The notes beneath the pieces are model-generated. The model did no database searches. It was not told where the DNA came from and saw nothing but the letters and a program-made list of their open reading frames with translations. Shown piece by piece: positions 33,066 to 43,563 of a DNA stretch of 64,000 nt. The stretch spans positions 314,501 through 378,500 of the forward strand of contig CAUYUJ010014205.1 of assembly GCA_963575745.1 (NCBI GenBank), read 5' to 3'. A program made the position numbers and the translations under genes. Every line of letters begins with the position of its first letter. Position 1 is the stretch's first letter. The DNA is from Prorocentrum cordatum. Its lineage: Eukaryota > Sar > Dinophyceae > Prorocentrales > Prorocentraceae.

Positions 33066-33752
33066 CCATCACCATCACCCTGATCTCATCATCCTCATCC
33101 TGATCCTCATCCCACCCCTATCAGCATCAGCGTCATCATCATCATCAGCATCAGCAGCATCGTCATCCTGATATCCTCCTCATCCTCATGGCTGCCGTCA
33201 CTGCCATCGTTGGTCAGACGGTCAGATTGGACAGCGCGGGCAGGATAGATCGAGAGAACGTGAGAGCGGAAACACTTAGAGCAGACCTCTTCTGGCACTG
33301 GACGCACCCTGGCCCCCCGGCGCCCGCGTGTCCGACGACAGGGATACCAGAATGAGACGTTGCTGGGATCATGGGCAATGCGAGGGAGGGAGTGTAGCAT
33401 CCGTTTCAGCAGTGGCGAACCACAGAGAGTGGCATTACGAATTGTCATTGCGACGTCGCAAAGTCACGCACGAGTGTCTTACACACTCCGAGCACAGCTG
33501 TAGCCAGAAATGCAGCACGAGAAACATGTACATAGCATGCGGCAGCATGCGCGTGAATGCGTGCTGCGTGTGCGTGTGTTCGTTGGTCATACATGACATG
33601 GGCATGATAGGCATGTGCTCGGATATGCCTTTAACTTGTCAACGCACACGCGCGCGTGCTGTGTGAGGCGCCCACGCGCATCAAAGGCATCGTGATCACA
33701 CCTATGCGTGCGAACACTCGCGAAGCAATTCCGAAACAACTAAATCTGCGCA
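32641..33752. other. No gene; CAT/CAG microsatellite
   Basis: 32925-33180 is a (CAT)n/(CAG)n/(ATC)n microsatellite. The rest is mixed sequence without recognisable coding motifs. Confidence 0.5.
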
Positions 33753-36749
33753 CTATGCGGTGTCCCAGGCGTCTGGGGCCCAAACAAGCTGGTCGCCCCG
33801 CTGGACCCGCGTGAGCACGTACAGCCAGTGCACTCCACAGACGTGCAAGTGCATCGTATTCCCTGCCTGCATCATGATGCCATGGCGCGTGCGCCCCGCG
33901 CGCTCGAAGTTAAACGAGCACAGGCTACGACACACATTAGAACGAGGCGTTGCTAAGTGCTGCAGCACTGGATACCCCTGCGTGGCCAAAAGCTCACGCG
34001 GCGTGAGCCAGCGCTTGATCGCATCGTAAAAGATCAGCTGCGGGTTGCGGATCACGGTGCTGAGGAAGTGGGGCGTGCTGGACCAGCCTCGGCCGTCTTG
34101 ATAGCTCTGGCCCAGGTTGTGGCAGCAGCCTGGCACGGTACTCTTCTGGTACCCTTCGAGCTGAGCCAGCTCCCACTGGGTCAGACTCTGCACGAACGCC
34201 TCGCTGCCAGGCTCGACGTCTGCGAGCGTCACGGGCACTTTGTAGCGCATGCTGCCAGGCCGACTGCGAGCCCACTCCAACTCCGACATGAGCTCGTCCG
34301 GCGTGGCCATGACGAACGCCCCCAGCGTGCACCGAAGCGTGCGATGAAACAAGGGCACGAGGTTGGCAAAGCTGCACCGCACCTTACATGGCAGCACGCG
34401 CGCATGGCGCAAGCATCTGACGATCACACAACAACCCTGGGACCCTGGATGCCTGGAGCCGAAGACGCCACCACGATAGTGCTGACGCTCTGATCGGATC
34501 GGATCGGTCGAGCGAACACACGCGACCACCTCGAGCTCCTCATCCTCGTCCTCCTCCTCCTCCTCCTTCTCCTCCTCCTCCTCCTCCTCCTGCTCCTCCT
34601 CCTCCAGCCTCCTCCTACTCCTCCTCCTCCTCCTCCGTCTCCTCCTCCTCCTCCTCCTCCTCATCCTCCTCCCCCCCCTCCTCTCCTCCTTCCCCTCCTC
34701 CTGCGCATCCTCTTCCTCATCCGTCTCATCCTCTTCCTCCTGCGTCGGGGCTCGGGGTGCGACTGAGGCTGGCACGTCCATAACGAACGTCTTGTGCAAA
34801 AGGATCGTGAAGCGGCGCATGCGCCGGACAGGCCAGCCGAGCTCGGCTGGTTCGATGATCACACTCGACACTACATACATGTGCCCGAGCATGTCGGTCA
34901 GCACCCCGAGCTCAAACCGGTGCGAGTTCTCATGGATCACCACCGCTTCTTGCAGCAGGAGGCGCATGGCCACCCACACTGCGAGCAGGCACGAGGTCTT
35001 GCCCGCCTCGCGGTCGTTGGTGCCGATCGGCGCCCAGTCTGGGCACGGGGTCCCAGCCCAGTGGACTTTCCCCGTCAGGTGGTGACAGTGAGCCTTGCAC
35101 CTCGCACACCAGGCGAACGAGCGCACTGCCCCGCCACGCTTGACGATGGGCCTCAAGTCGTCGAGCGTCACGGCGCGGCCAGCGTTGACCAATCGTGAAA
35201 TTGTAGCGGCGACGTCGGGCACCCAGAAGTCCATGATGTCATGGTACATGTGCTCGGGGCGGCTGTGCGGCTGGCGGGCGAGCTCCCTGTTGGCGTCTGC
35301 TGAGATCTCCACCGACGCCAGATGGCGCATGGGCTGGATAGGGCCGCCAAGCATGTCCTCGAGCGTTGCCGTGAGCACTGCCGCCGATGTACCGGGGGCG
35401 TCGATACCTGAGAAGGCAGTCGTGTACGTCGTGGCGTGGATGGCGCGGCGGAGGTCGTACAGCACCCCGCTGCCAAGCTCCGATGCAAGGGCTCGGAGGG
35501 AGTCGTGCGCCCAGCTGAACATGTCAGCGGTGTTCCTGACGACGGGCTTCTCCCAGCGCCACCGATCTGGCAACTGCTCCCGCGATGCTGCTGCTGGTGC
35601 TGCTGCTGCTGCTGGATGTGGCCGCGACGATGGCGACGGTGGCTGGCGCACCTTGCCAGCGGGCGTCTGGGCGACCGACATCCCTGATGAGTGAGACGCC
35701 CCACGGTGGAGGCTGCGCGCGTCGGACTCGCCGGGCTCGACCTTGATGTTGACGGAGACGGCGTCGACCAGCGACGCGTCGTCGGAGGCGGCGTCGGGCT
35801 CGGGCTTCACAGCGATCGCCGCAGCCGCGGCTGGCGCCGCGCACGCACCCGCAGCAGCTGCATCATCGGAGCGCTGCACTGGCGCCGCCGATGCCAAGTC
35901 GCAGGGCTGCTGGAGCGCCGCCGACGCCAGCTCGCCAAACGCGACCGGGGCGGGTGACGTGGGCAGCCCGGCCAGCGGCGCCGGCAGGTCGGCTGGGGCC
36001 GCGAGCCGCTGCTGCTCGGGCGCCAGGCTGGGCGGCGCTGGCGGCTCGGACGTCGGCGGCACCGACCCACTGGCCAGACTGGCCAGCGCCTCGCAGGCAG
36101 AGCCCTGGCGCGATCGGGCTGGGGATGCGGCGCCAGAGGCAACGCCTCCACTGTGCTCGCCTGCCGCTGCAGCAGCGCCACGTGGCCCCGCAAGGTCCAC
36201 GCCAGCGCTGGCGTCCGCACCGTCGCCGCCATGCGACGCACCGTCGCACGCTGGCTGCAGTGATGGGCTGGATGCGGGGGCGCCGCTTGTGCCGTCGACA
36301 CCTGCGCCGGCTGCTGCCCCCGTGGCCGCCTGCACCCGCGCCACCACAGCTGCTGGCTCCACTCCGAGCTGCACCAACGCCGTCGCGCAGGCGAGCTGGG
36401 CAGCATCATCGGCGGCAGCCGCCAGCCTAGCTGGCAGCGGCGCCGACGCCTCGAACAGGGCATCACCATCACCGTCCGGACCACCGCCGCTCGCGAGCAC
36501 CAGGGCAGCAGACACCGCAGCCGGCGCGGCCTTGGACTTGGCCGCGGTCGCAGCGGGCGGGCCTCGCCGCGCGCCGTCAGGCTGACCCGCGGCTGGTGCA
36601 CCCACTGCTGGCGCGCGGGGAGCGCGGGCGGCGGCCTTCGCGGCCTTCGGGCTGGCCGCCGGGGTGGTGCGGCGCTGCAGCACTCGGCGTACGTCTGGCA
36701 CCCCAGCTGGCGCGGGTGCGTCCCGCTTGGCATGGCGGCGGGACGTCAT
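33753..36749 (-). CDS. DNA (cytosine-5) methyltransferase-like protein, intronless
   Basis: 998 residues from ATG 36747-36749. Residues 1-390 are Ala/Pro/Gly-rich low complexity. The C5-methyltransferase fold follows: motif I FSGIDAPGTS (about 444-453), motif IV with the catalytic cysteine GTPCPDW (about 560), motif VI IHEN (about 600), motif VIII GWPVRRMRRFTILLHK (about 635-650), motif IX LTPRELLATQGYP (about 911) and motif X QAGNTMHLHVCG (about 958). It would transfer a methyl group to cytosine in DNA. Residues about 665-745 are an Arg- and Glu-rich tract encoded by a CTC microsatellite (34536-34740) lying between motif VIII and the target-recognition region, an odd insertion. No introns interrupt the frame, and a DinoSL relic lies just upstream, so the gene probably arose from a copied mRNA. 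Whether it is still active is unknown. Confidence 0.5.
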   Translation of the reverse strand: MTSRRHAKRDAPAPAGVPDVRRVLQRRTTPAASPKAAKAAARAPRAPAVGAPAAGQPDGARRGPPAATAAKSKAAPAAVSAALVLASGGGPDGDGDALFEASAPLPARLAAAADDAAQLACATALVQLGVEPAAVVARVQAATGAAAGAGVDGTSGAPASSPSLQPACDGASHGGDGADASAGVDLAGPRGAAAAAGEHSGGVASGAASPARSRQGSACEALASLASGSVPPTSEPPAPPSLAPEQQRLAAPADLPAPLAGLPTSPAPVAFGELASAALQQPCDLASAAPVQRSDDAAAAGACAAPAAAAAIAVKPEPDAASDDASLVDAVSVNIKVEPGESDARSLHRGASHSSGMSVAQTPAGKVRQPPSPSSRPHPAAAAAPAAASREQLPDRWRWEKPVVRNTADMFSWAHDSLRALASELGSGVLYDLRRAIHATTYTTAFSGIDAPGTSAAVLTATLEDMLGGPIQPMRHLASVEISADANRELARQPHSRPEHMYHDIMDFWVPDVAATISRLVNAGRAVTLDDLRPIVKRGGAVRSFAWCARCKAHCHHLTGKVHWAGTPCPDWAPIGTNDREAGKTSCLLAVWVAMRLLLQEAVVIHENSHRFELGVLTDMLGHMYVVSSVIIEPAELGWPVRRMRRFTILLHKTFVMDVPASVAPRAPTQEEEDETDEEEDAQEEGKEERRGGRRMRRRRRRRRRRRRRRSRRRLEEEEQEEEEEEEKEEEEEDEDEELEVVACVRSTDPIRSERQHYRGGVFGSRHPGSQGCCVIVRCLRHARVLPCKVRCSFANLVPLFHRTLRCTLGAFVMATPDELMSELEWARSRPGSMRYKVPVTLADVEPGSEAFVQSLTQWELAQLEGYQKSTVPGCCHNLGQSYQDGRGWSSTPHFLSTVIRNPQLIFYDAIKRWLTPRELLATQGYPVLQHLATPRSNVCRSLCSFNFERAGRTRHGIMMQAGNTMHLHVCGVHWLYVLTRVQRGDQLVWAPDAWDTA

Positions 36750-36786
36750 TAGGATGCAGCTGGACCGCCGGGACCCTGAACATGGA

Positions 36787-36804
36787 AGCCAAAATGGCTA
36801 CGGA
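36787..36804 (-). other. DinoSL relic at the 5' end of the methyltransferase gene
   Basis: The minus strand reads TCCGTAGCCATTTTGGCT, 18 of 18 with DinoSL, then TCC instead of CAAG. It lies 38 bases upstream of the chosen ATG, in the correct orientation. An earlier ATG at 36781-36783 is in a different frame. Confidence 0.5.
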
Positions 36805-37029
36805 ATGTGCACGGTGGATGGGTGCAGTGACTCATTAGGACACGCGTGCGTTGGCACGGCACGTGACACGTGAGTGGTGCGAGTGTCCCGGGTAGTGTTG
36901 CCAACTAATCGGCGTGCTCACGACAGAGACCAGAGTGAGTTGGCGGCGTGCAATGCTGAGTCCAGGAACTACAATACGTGTACACAACCATACAGGACGT
37001 GAGCACTGAATGTAATGGTCCCGCACATA

Positions 37030-39350
37030 GGACCAGGACGTGGTTCCTGGATTTGATGGTGTGGGCAGCAGATCCAGGAAGTACTTCCTGGATTTGGGCA
37101 TGGGATGGCCCAAAACCAGGAACCACGTCCTGATAATGCGCCGAACTGCAGCTGGGGCCAGGAACTGGTTCCTGATTCACCCGCCCACGCGAGGAACTGC
37201 TTCCTGGATTAGAGCCCCCCTGGAGCTGGGAGTCAGGAAGTGGTTCCTGGATTTCGGTGGTGACTAGGCAGATCGGGGAAGTGGTTCCTGGATTTGTACC
37301 GACGTGGCCACATAGGGCCCAACACCCAGGAAGTGGTTCCTGGCGTGGGAGAGGCGAATCCATGAACCACGTCCTGACCACGGGCTGAACGGCGGCTGGA
37401 TCCAGGAACTGGTTCCTGGGTCACCCGCACAGGCGAGGAACTGCGTCCTGGTTTAGGGCCCCCCCTGGAGCTGCGAATCAGGAAGTGGTTCCTAGAATGC
37501 GCCCATGACGAGGCCGATCGGGGAAGTGGTTCCTGGGTTGGCGCCGATGTGGCCCCATAGGGTGGCCCATCCAGGAACTGGTTCCTGGCGGGGTCCTGAT
37601 TCGCCCGAGCACGCGAGGAACTGCTTCCTGGATTAGGGACCCCCCCCCATGGAGTCGGTCATCAGGAAGTGGTTCCTGGAGGTCGGTGTTGGCGGGGCCG
37701 ATCGGGGAAGTGGTTCCTGGACGTGCGCCGATGTGGCCCATAGGCCCATCACCCAGGAAGTGGTTCCTGGCGGGGAGAGGCGAATCCGTGCACCACGTCC
37801 AGACCACGGGCTGAACGGCGGCTGGATCCAGGAACTGGTTCCTGAGTCACCCGCCCAGGCGAGGAACTGCGTCCTGGATCAGGGCCCCCCTGGAGCTGCG
37901 AATCAGGAAGTGGTTCCTAGAATGCGCCCAGGACGAGGCCGATCGGGGAAGTAGTTCCTGTATTGGCGCCGATGTGGCCCCATAGGGTGGCCCATCCAGG
38001 AAGCGGTTCCTGGCGGGTTCCTGATTCACCCGCCCACGCGAGGAACTGCTTCCTGGATTGGCCCTCCCCCCCCACCCATCGGAGCTGGGAATCAGGAAGT
38101 GGTTCCTGGGTGCCAGTGCTGGCGAGGCCGATCGGGGAAGTGGTTCCTGGATTTGCGCCGATGTGGCCCCATCGGGCCCATCACCCAGGAAGTGGGTCCT
38201 GGCAGGGGAGAGGCGAACCCATGCACCACGGGCTGAACAGCGGATGGATCCAGGAACTGGGTCCTGCGTCACCCGCACATGCGAGGAACTGCGTCCTGGA
38301 TTAGGGCCATCCCTGGAGCTGCGAATCCAGAAGTGGTTCCTGGAATGCGGCCCTGACGAGGCCGATCGGGGAAGTGGTTCCTGGATGTGCGCCGAGGTGG
38401 CCCCATAGGTTGGTCCATCCAGGAGGTTGTTCCTGGCGGGTGCCTAAGTTGTCCGCCCACTCGAGGAACTGCTTCCCGGATTAGCCCCCCCCCCCTGGAG
38501 CTGGGAAACAGGAAGTGGCTCCTGGAGGTCGGTGTTGACGAGGCCGATCGGGGAAGTGGTTCCTGGATGTGTGCCGATGTGGCCCCATATGGCCCATCAC
38601 CCAGGAACTGGTTCCTGGCGGGGGAGAGGCGAACCCATGCGCCACGTCCTGACCACGGGCTGAATGGCGGATGGATCCAGGAACTGGTTCCTGGGTCACC
38701 CGCCCAGGCGAGGAACTGCGTCCTGGATTAGGGTCCCCTGGAGCTCCGAATCAGGAAGTGGTTCCGAGCGGTCGGCCCTGACGAGGCCGATCGGGGAAGT
38801 GGTTCCTGGATGTGCGCCGATGTGGCCCCATAGGGTGGCCCATCCAGGAAGCGTTTCCTGGCGGATGCCTGAGTTGCCCGCCCACGCGAGGAACTGCTTC
38901 CTGGATTAGCCCCCCCCCCTCCCCCCGCCCCCCCCCCCTGGAGCCGGGAAACAGGAAGTGGTTCCTGGAATGCAGTGGCGGCGAGGCCGATCGGGGAAGT
39001 GGTTCCTGGATGTGTGCTGCCGTGGCCCCATAGGGCCCATCACCCAGGAAGGGGTTCCTGGCGGGGGAGGGGCGCACCCAGGACCCACGGCCTGACCACG
39101 GGCTGAACGGCGGCTGGATCCAGGAACGGGTTCCTGAGTCACCCGCCCAGGCGAGGAACTGCGTCATGTATTATGGCGCCATCTGAGCTCAGAAGCAGGA
39201 AGTGGTTCCTAGAATTCGGTCCTGCCGCGGCCGATCGGGGAAGTGGTTCCTGGTTGTGCGCCGAGGTGGCCCCATAGGGCGCATCATCCAGGAAGCGGTT
39301 CCTTGCTGGGGGGGGGGGGCGGCGCCAGGAACCACGTCCTGTGAGTGGGT
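37030..39350. repeat. 425-bp higher-order satellite packed with CCAGGAA..TTCCTGG palindromes
   Basis: CGGGCTGAA recurs at 37381, 37807, 38229, 38656 and 39099, giving units of 422-443 bp. Each unit has several 18-bp palindromes of the form CCAGGAACTGGTTCCTGG or decayed AGGAAGTGGTTCCTGG. They are linked by GCCGATCGGGGAAGTGG, GCGCCGATGTGGCCCCATAG and CCCGCCCACGCGAGGAACTG. A single related piece occurs at 39590-39660. Short frames on both strands are by-products. Confidence 0.5.
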
Positions 39351-40302
39351 GGCATGCAGTTGCCACTGTAAGACGTGGGTCCTGGGCAGTGGGGCCCTGT
39401 TGGTTCTCAAATAAATGCCCGGGGGGGAGGGGGGTGCAGGGCCGCCCGGGATCGCCCTGAGCCCTCCTGGGCAGTTTTGCGAGGATCCAAGGGGATCCGT
39501 TGTGGTACTTGAAAAAACTGCCCGGGTGGGGGGGGGGGCGACCTCGGGTGGCCCGGATCCCTCCACGGGAACACATCTGGCGCTGCGGGTCAGGACGTGG
39601 TTCCTGGATGGGGGCAGTGGCGACGCCGACCGGGGAAGTGATTCCTGGAGTTGAGCCGATGCGGCATCGCGTCGTAGTCGTAGCCGACCCCGACGGGGAT
39701 CATGGCTTAGGTGGAGGGGGCAAACAACGCAGCCGCTGCATGGGAGTGGGCGGGACGAATATGGGACGTCCGGCATCCAAGGAATCATTTCTCCGAGTCG
39801 GGGTGGGTGACGACGGTGACGACGATCGCTCGCATGCAGCGGCAGCGGCGCTGGCGGGCACCCCGCCTCGATGTGGCCCCTCCCCGCGCACAGGTGTGAC
39901 CACGGACCCGTGGAACGTGCCCGTGTTGATGGAGTCCACGATGTACGGTCGCCTGGCGGGCACGGGGGCGATGGGCAGAGCGGGGAGGGGGAGCGATGGG
40001 CGGAGGCCAAGGCGACCACCCGTCCACCAGCATCTCGCCACTGTCTCGGCACCATGGTTGTGCCACCTCACTCGCCACGACCCTTACACAAAACACGACA
40101 GCATTCGACGTCGCAATCTACAGTCGCTGGAAATCAGCATCGCACGGACATGCAAGCATACGCACCAGGCACATGACAGGTGGATACACGTAACTGCACT
40201 GAGCGGAGGAGGCAACGCGCAGTGCACACACATCCGGACCTGAAAGCAAGGCTAGGGGACGCAAGCATGCTGGCCTGCAACACATCAAGTAATGCACTGG
40301 GT
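39351..40302. other. No gene recognised
   Basis: G-rich runs (12 G at 39308-39319 just upstream, more at 39420 and 39530) and mixed sequence. Minus-strand frames of 120-290 codons cover the region, but I see no motif or clear splice signals. Confidence 0.5.
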
Positions 40303-40546
40303 CATCACGCGGCTGGACGACGGATCCACGATCGACACAGTCCACACAGTAAGGTATCATTGTGCACAAATTCTGAAAACATGCCCACGAGCCAGTCGCC
40401 CGCGTCCTCTGGCGGTGCCAGCACATGATAAGCGCCGGCGTCGTGGGTGGCAAGACGGGCAGAACATTCCCTGTGCATAGGTAAAAGGCAGAGACCACAT
40501 TCTTGCACGCTCCCCATCGCAGAGCCACATACCATACAGTCCGAAA
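40303..40546 (-). CDS. Gene C, last exon: PHD/RING-like zinc finger
   Basis: Exon after acceptor GGATGCAG (40548/40547), ending in TGA near 40303. It encodes CMVCGSAMGSVQECGLCLL, then PMHREC, and later CGLCRSW. The spacing C-x2-C-x9-C-x2-C-x4-H-x2-C ... C-x2-C fits a PHD- or RING-type zinc finger, a module for binding histone tails or ubiquitin-conjugating enzymes. It is probably the 3' exon of the gene whose other exons lie at 41157-43563, but the exact join is not settled because the phase of the upstream donor is unclear. Confidence 0.5.
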
Positions 40547-41156
40547 CTGCATCCAGTGGGCCAGCTCCAGCGTGATCCACCATACGTAGCAACCTATGGA
40601 GCGACTCAGCTATGGGTAGGAGGTGAGGTGGCATGACTAGGATGACTGCTAGAAATTTACAGGTTATCATTCTGAATGAAGAGACGTGTGTGAGTCGCGC
40701 CATCTAGTATACCATCCATGCAATATATACATAAAATACGCAAGTACGATACACACTTACAAACAAACTAACCATGAATACATGCACCGCGCACACAGAG
40801 CACACGCACCCACTCGCATCCATGCCAATCGCAGAGCACAAGCTCCAGGCGACAGGACCACGGGTCCCACGAGTCGGTCCCCACACCCGCTGGTCAATTG
40901 CACGGTGCACGCGCACCTCCCTTACCACGTGCCACGCCTGCACGCCCATCGCACATGGCAGATCGCACCCGCAGGACGGCAGGGGCGGGGATGGGGGCGA
41001 GGTGGCGGGGTGGGGTAGGGAGACGGACGTCGCGGGCACGGGGGTGAGGCTGAAGAGGGAGGGCGATGAGGTCATCAGGGTCGACGAGGCTGGCATCAGA
41101 CAGACAGACGTGGTCGGGGGTGCATGCGGTTGTGATATTAGAATTACCTACCTTGG

Positions 41157-41981
41157 CTAGAGGTGCGTATACATTTGCATGACCCCGTGAGTCCTGATAA
41201 TATGCTCTGGAATTTCAGCCCGAAATACACCACGGCCCTTCAGGACTGCAACCCCGATGGTAGGAAGAATAATCGTGGCAGATCTGAGATCTCTGGCAGG
41301 GAAGAATCCAGCTGTCGGGTAAACTGCCCGGCCATCCTCAATCCGTATCAATCGACCTGTACGACCCTCTGTGTTCACCCAATGGACGAGGTATGACGTG
41401 GGCCCTCCGATGGCCACATCAGGAGTCCATACTAGCCCCATCTCCAAGACGTCCCCAGCGCGACGCCGAACTCCGCCAAGAGGCGTGGCCGAAGCACGAG
41501 GGATCAGTCTGAGCGCATCGGCACCATGCACTGCCGATCGCGCCCACGCAGTGAGCAACTCAATCACATGACGAGCTTCGTCGTCGGGGTCATCGTCGGG
41601 AGGTGGATCTGGGGGTGGGTCATCGCCGTCGCCGCCGTCACCTGGTGCTGCTGCTGGTGCTGCTGCTGGTGCTGCGCCGCCGCCGGTGCTGGCTGCTCCG
41701 TCTAGGCCCAACTTAGCCACATCGTGTGCGTGTGCTGCTGCGAGTGCCGCCTCCTTCTCCAACTGATCGGGATGCATGTCTGGCCCCAACCCGCTGGCAA
41801 TCAGAGCTGCGTTCCAATCGAACTTACCAGTGAATGCAGCGTCATGCTCTGGTCTACCCGGCTTGACCCGATCCTTGCCACCAGCGCCGGCGCCTGCGAA
41901 GGTGGCAATACGGCGGGCCTCCTCTTGGCCGACGAGGGCGTCGTCCAGGTCGTCGCCGAGGTCGCCGGAGACGTCATCAGC
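41157..41981 (-). CDS. Gene C, middle exon
   Basis: Starts after acceptor GCGCCAG with GCTGATGAC (ADDVSGDLGDDLDDALVGQE). It continues through an Ala/Pro/Asp-rich linker, then LTAWARSAVHGADALRLIPR and TSYLVHWVNTEGRTGRLIRI, a chromo/Tudor-like looking stretch (GLVWTPDVAIGG before it). The frame ends TAG at 41157-41159, though a splice donor just before it is possible. The intron 41982-42430 fits phase 0 on both sides with a GC donor, which dinoflagellates are known to use. No function can be assigned. Confidence 0.5.
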   Translation of the reverse strand, partial: ADDVSGDLGDDLDDALVGQEEARRIATFAGAGAGGKDRVKPGRPEHDAAFTGKFDWNAALIASGLGPDMHPDQLEKEAALAAAHAHDVAKLGLDGAASTGGGAAPAAAPAAAPGDGGDGDDPPPDPPPDDDPDDEARHVIELLTAWARSAVHGADALRLIPRASATPLGGVRRRAGDVLEMGLVWTPDVAIGGPTSYLVHWVNTEGRTGRLIRIEDGRAVYPTAGFFPARDLRSATIILPTIGVAVLKGRGVFRAEIPEHIIRTHGVMQMYTHL

Positions 41982-42430
41982 CTGGCGCGGCGCCAGCAGG
42001 GGAGGGGGTGCTGCGGAGCGAGCGAGGTCGAGCAATGACAGCAGGGCAGCACAGCAACGACGATAGTAGACGTGCAATGGACAGGATAGGCTGAGATGAG
42101 GGGTGCGAGCGAGGGGGGCGCGTGCGAAAGTGAGCAGGGGGGGGACATACAATCCGATGTCATGATGTCATGGCTGTGGGGCGCGGGGGGTACGATTAAT
42201 GGATCTCGCGAAAAGACGATCAGACCAGCGACGATCGAGCGTTCGAGCCAGCGCACACTGTCGCACCAGCGATCACAGACGGCGAGTTAGCAGTCTGGAG
42301 AGCTGAGGCCACGCATTAGGCGCTCGCAAGATGTTGCCAGAACGTACGCGCACAAGCACGCGCGCGCGCCATGTCGCATACCTCGCGCACCAATGCGCAC
42401 GCACACACAGCAGAGGGCGGGATGCACAGC

Positions 42431-43563
42431 CTCGTCGCCGCCTGCAGCGAACGCCCCGTCGAGCTCGCGTAGGAGGTCAGGGTCGATGTCCGATTCATCC
42501 GCAGCGACATCGTCGTCGGCGGCCGGCGGGCCACCGTCGTCGGCGTCGGCTGGCGGACCGCCGCCGCCGCGGCCACCGCCGCCGCCGCCGCCGTCGCCGC
42601 CGCCCTTGCGTGCGCGACGGGGGGGCCTGTCGGTGGAGCGCATCACATGCATGAGCTCTGCATCCCCGATCTGGAAATATCCGAGGGGCCCTCGAGGCCC
42701 TCCAACATCGGATCCGTCATCGCCGGGATCTGGGCCAGAGAGACTCCACAGCCAATCAATCTTGTGTCTGTAGAGTTGAACTGACCCAAAAAAACGCACA
42801 TAGTCCCAGGCATCTAAGAGCACGTCGCCAGAGGTCAGAAACCGCAGCGGATCAAGAAATCTGATCAAACGTGAACCGTCGTCCCCAACCATAACAACGC
42901 GCGCAACAGCATATGTCGTAGCCGAATAACTTTTCTCAACTGGCACCCACACTCTCGCACCCTCCGTGCACCTGCAATCACCATCACCGACTACGACGGA
43001 TAAGCATATCCCACCGTCGATCTTCGGAGTCACAGCATGCAATCGTCTATGATACCAGCCAAGCACCGCGCGCTCCAACTCTGGAAGCACAGACACTAGG
43101 GTAGGGTTCAACTTCACACCATCAGCAACTGTAGCATGCGGAACTGGCTCGGGTGGTGGATCGGCCCACCGATATGTATCATTCATGATGGAGTCCCTGT
43201 CGTGCGCATTCAATGCCATCTGGAGTACAGCAGCTGCTCGGGGACGTACGTCTGACCATTTGTGGCTGACCCCCCTCGCACCGAGTCCGAGAGTTTTTTT
43301 GATTTGGACGCGAGCTGACAAAGTTGGTAAACGAATGGCCCGACACTGTTCCGCAATGTGTTTCGTGAGCGAGTTTGTGCCCTCGCACTCCTGCACGTCA
43401 CAGTATGACATCCCTCGGAATACTTGAATGAAAGACCACAATGCTCGAGTGCACATGCCCGTCCGTGCTGCATACTCAAGATCAGGGCGGTACGCGTGCC
43501 TGACTTTCCACGTGGAGTGCTCGAGCCGCTCGACGTCTGTCTCCAGGAGCATGATCGCAGTGC
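42431..43563 (-). CDS. Gene C, upstream exon
   Basis: Follows acceptor GGTGTAG and reads TAIMLLETDVERLEHSTWKV, then SLTKHIAEQCRAIRLPTLSA, EGARVWVPVEKSYSATTYAV and RLIRFLDPLRFLTSGDVLLD, then a Gly/Asp-rich tail ending ...AAGGDE. GC and GT donors are both possible at 42424-42430; AGGCTG is repeated at both intron ends. The protein looks folded and soluble but matches no family I know. At least one 5' exon is missing, perhaps beyond the repeats at 44-47 kb. Confidence 0.5.

Noticed and set aside
37030-39350. CRISPR-like array of regularly spaced palindromes
   Set aside because: The sequences between palindromes are themselves repeated, the context is eukaryotic, and no cas-like genes are present.
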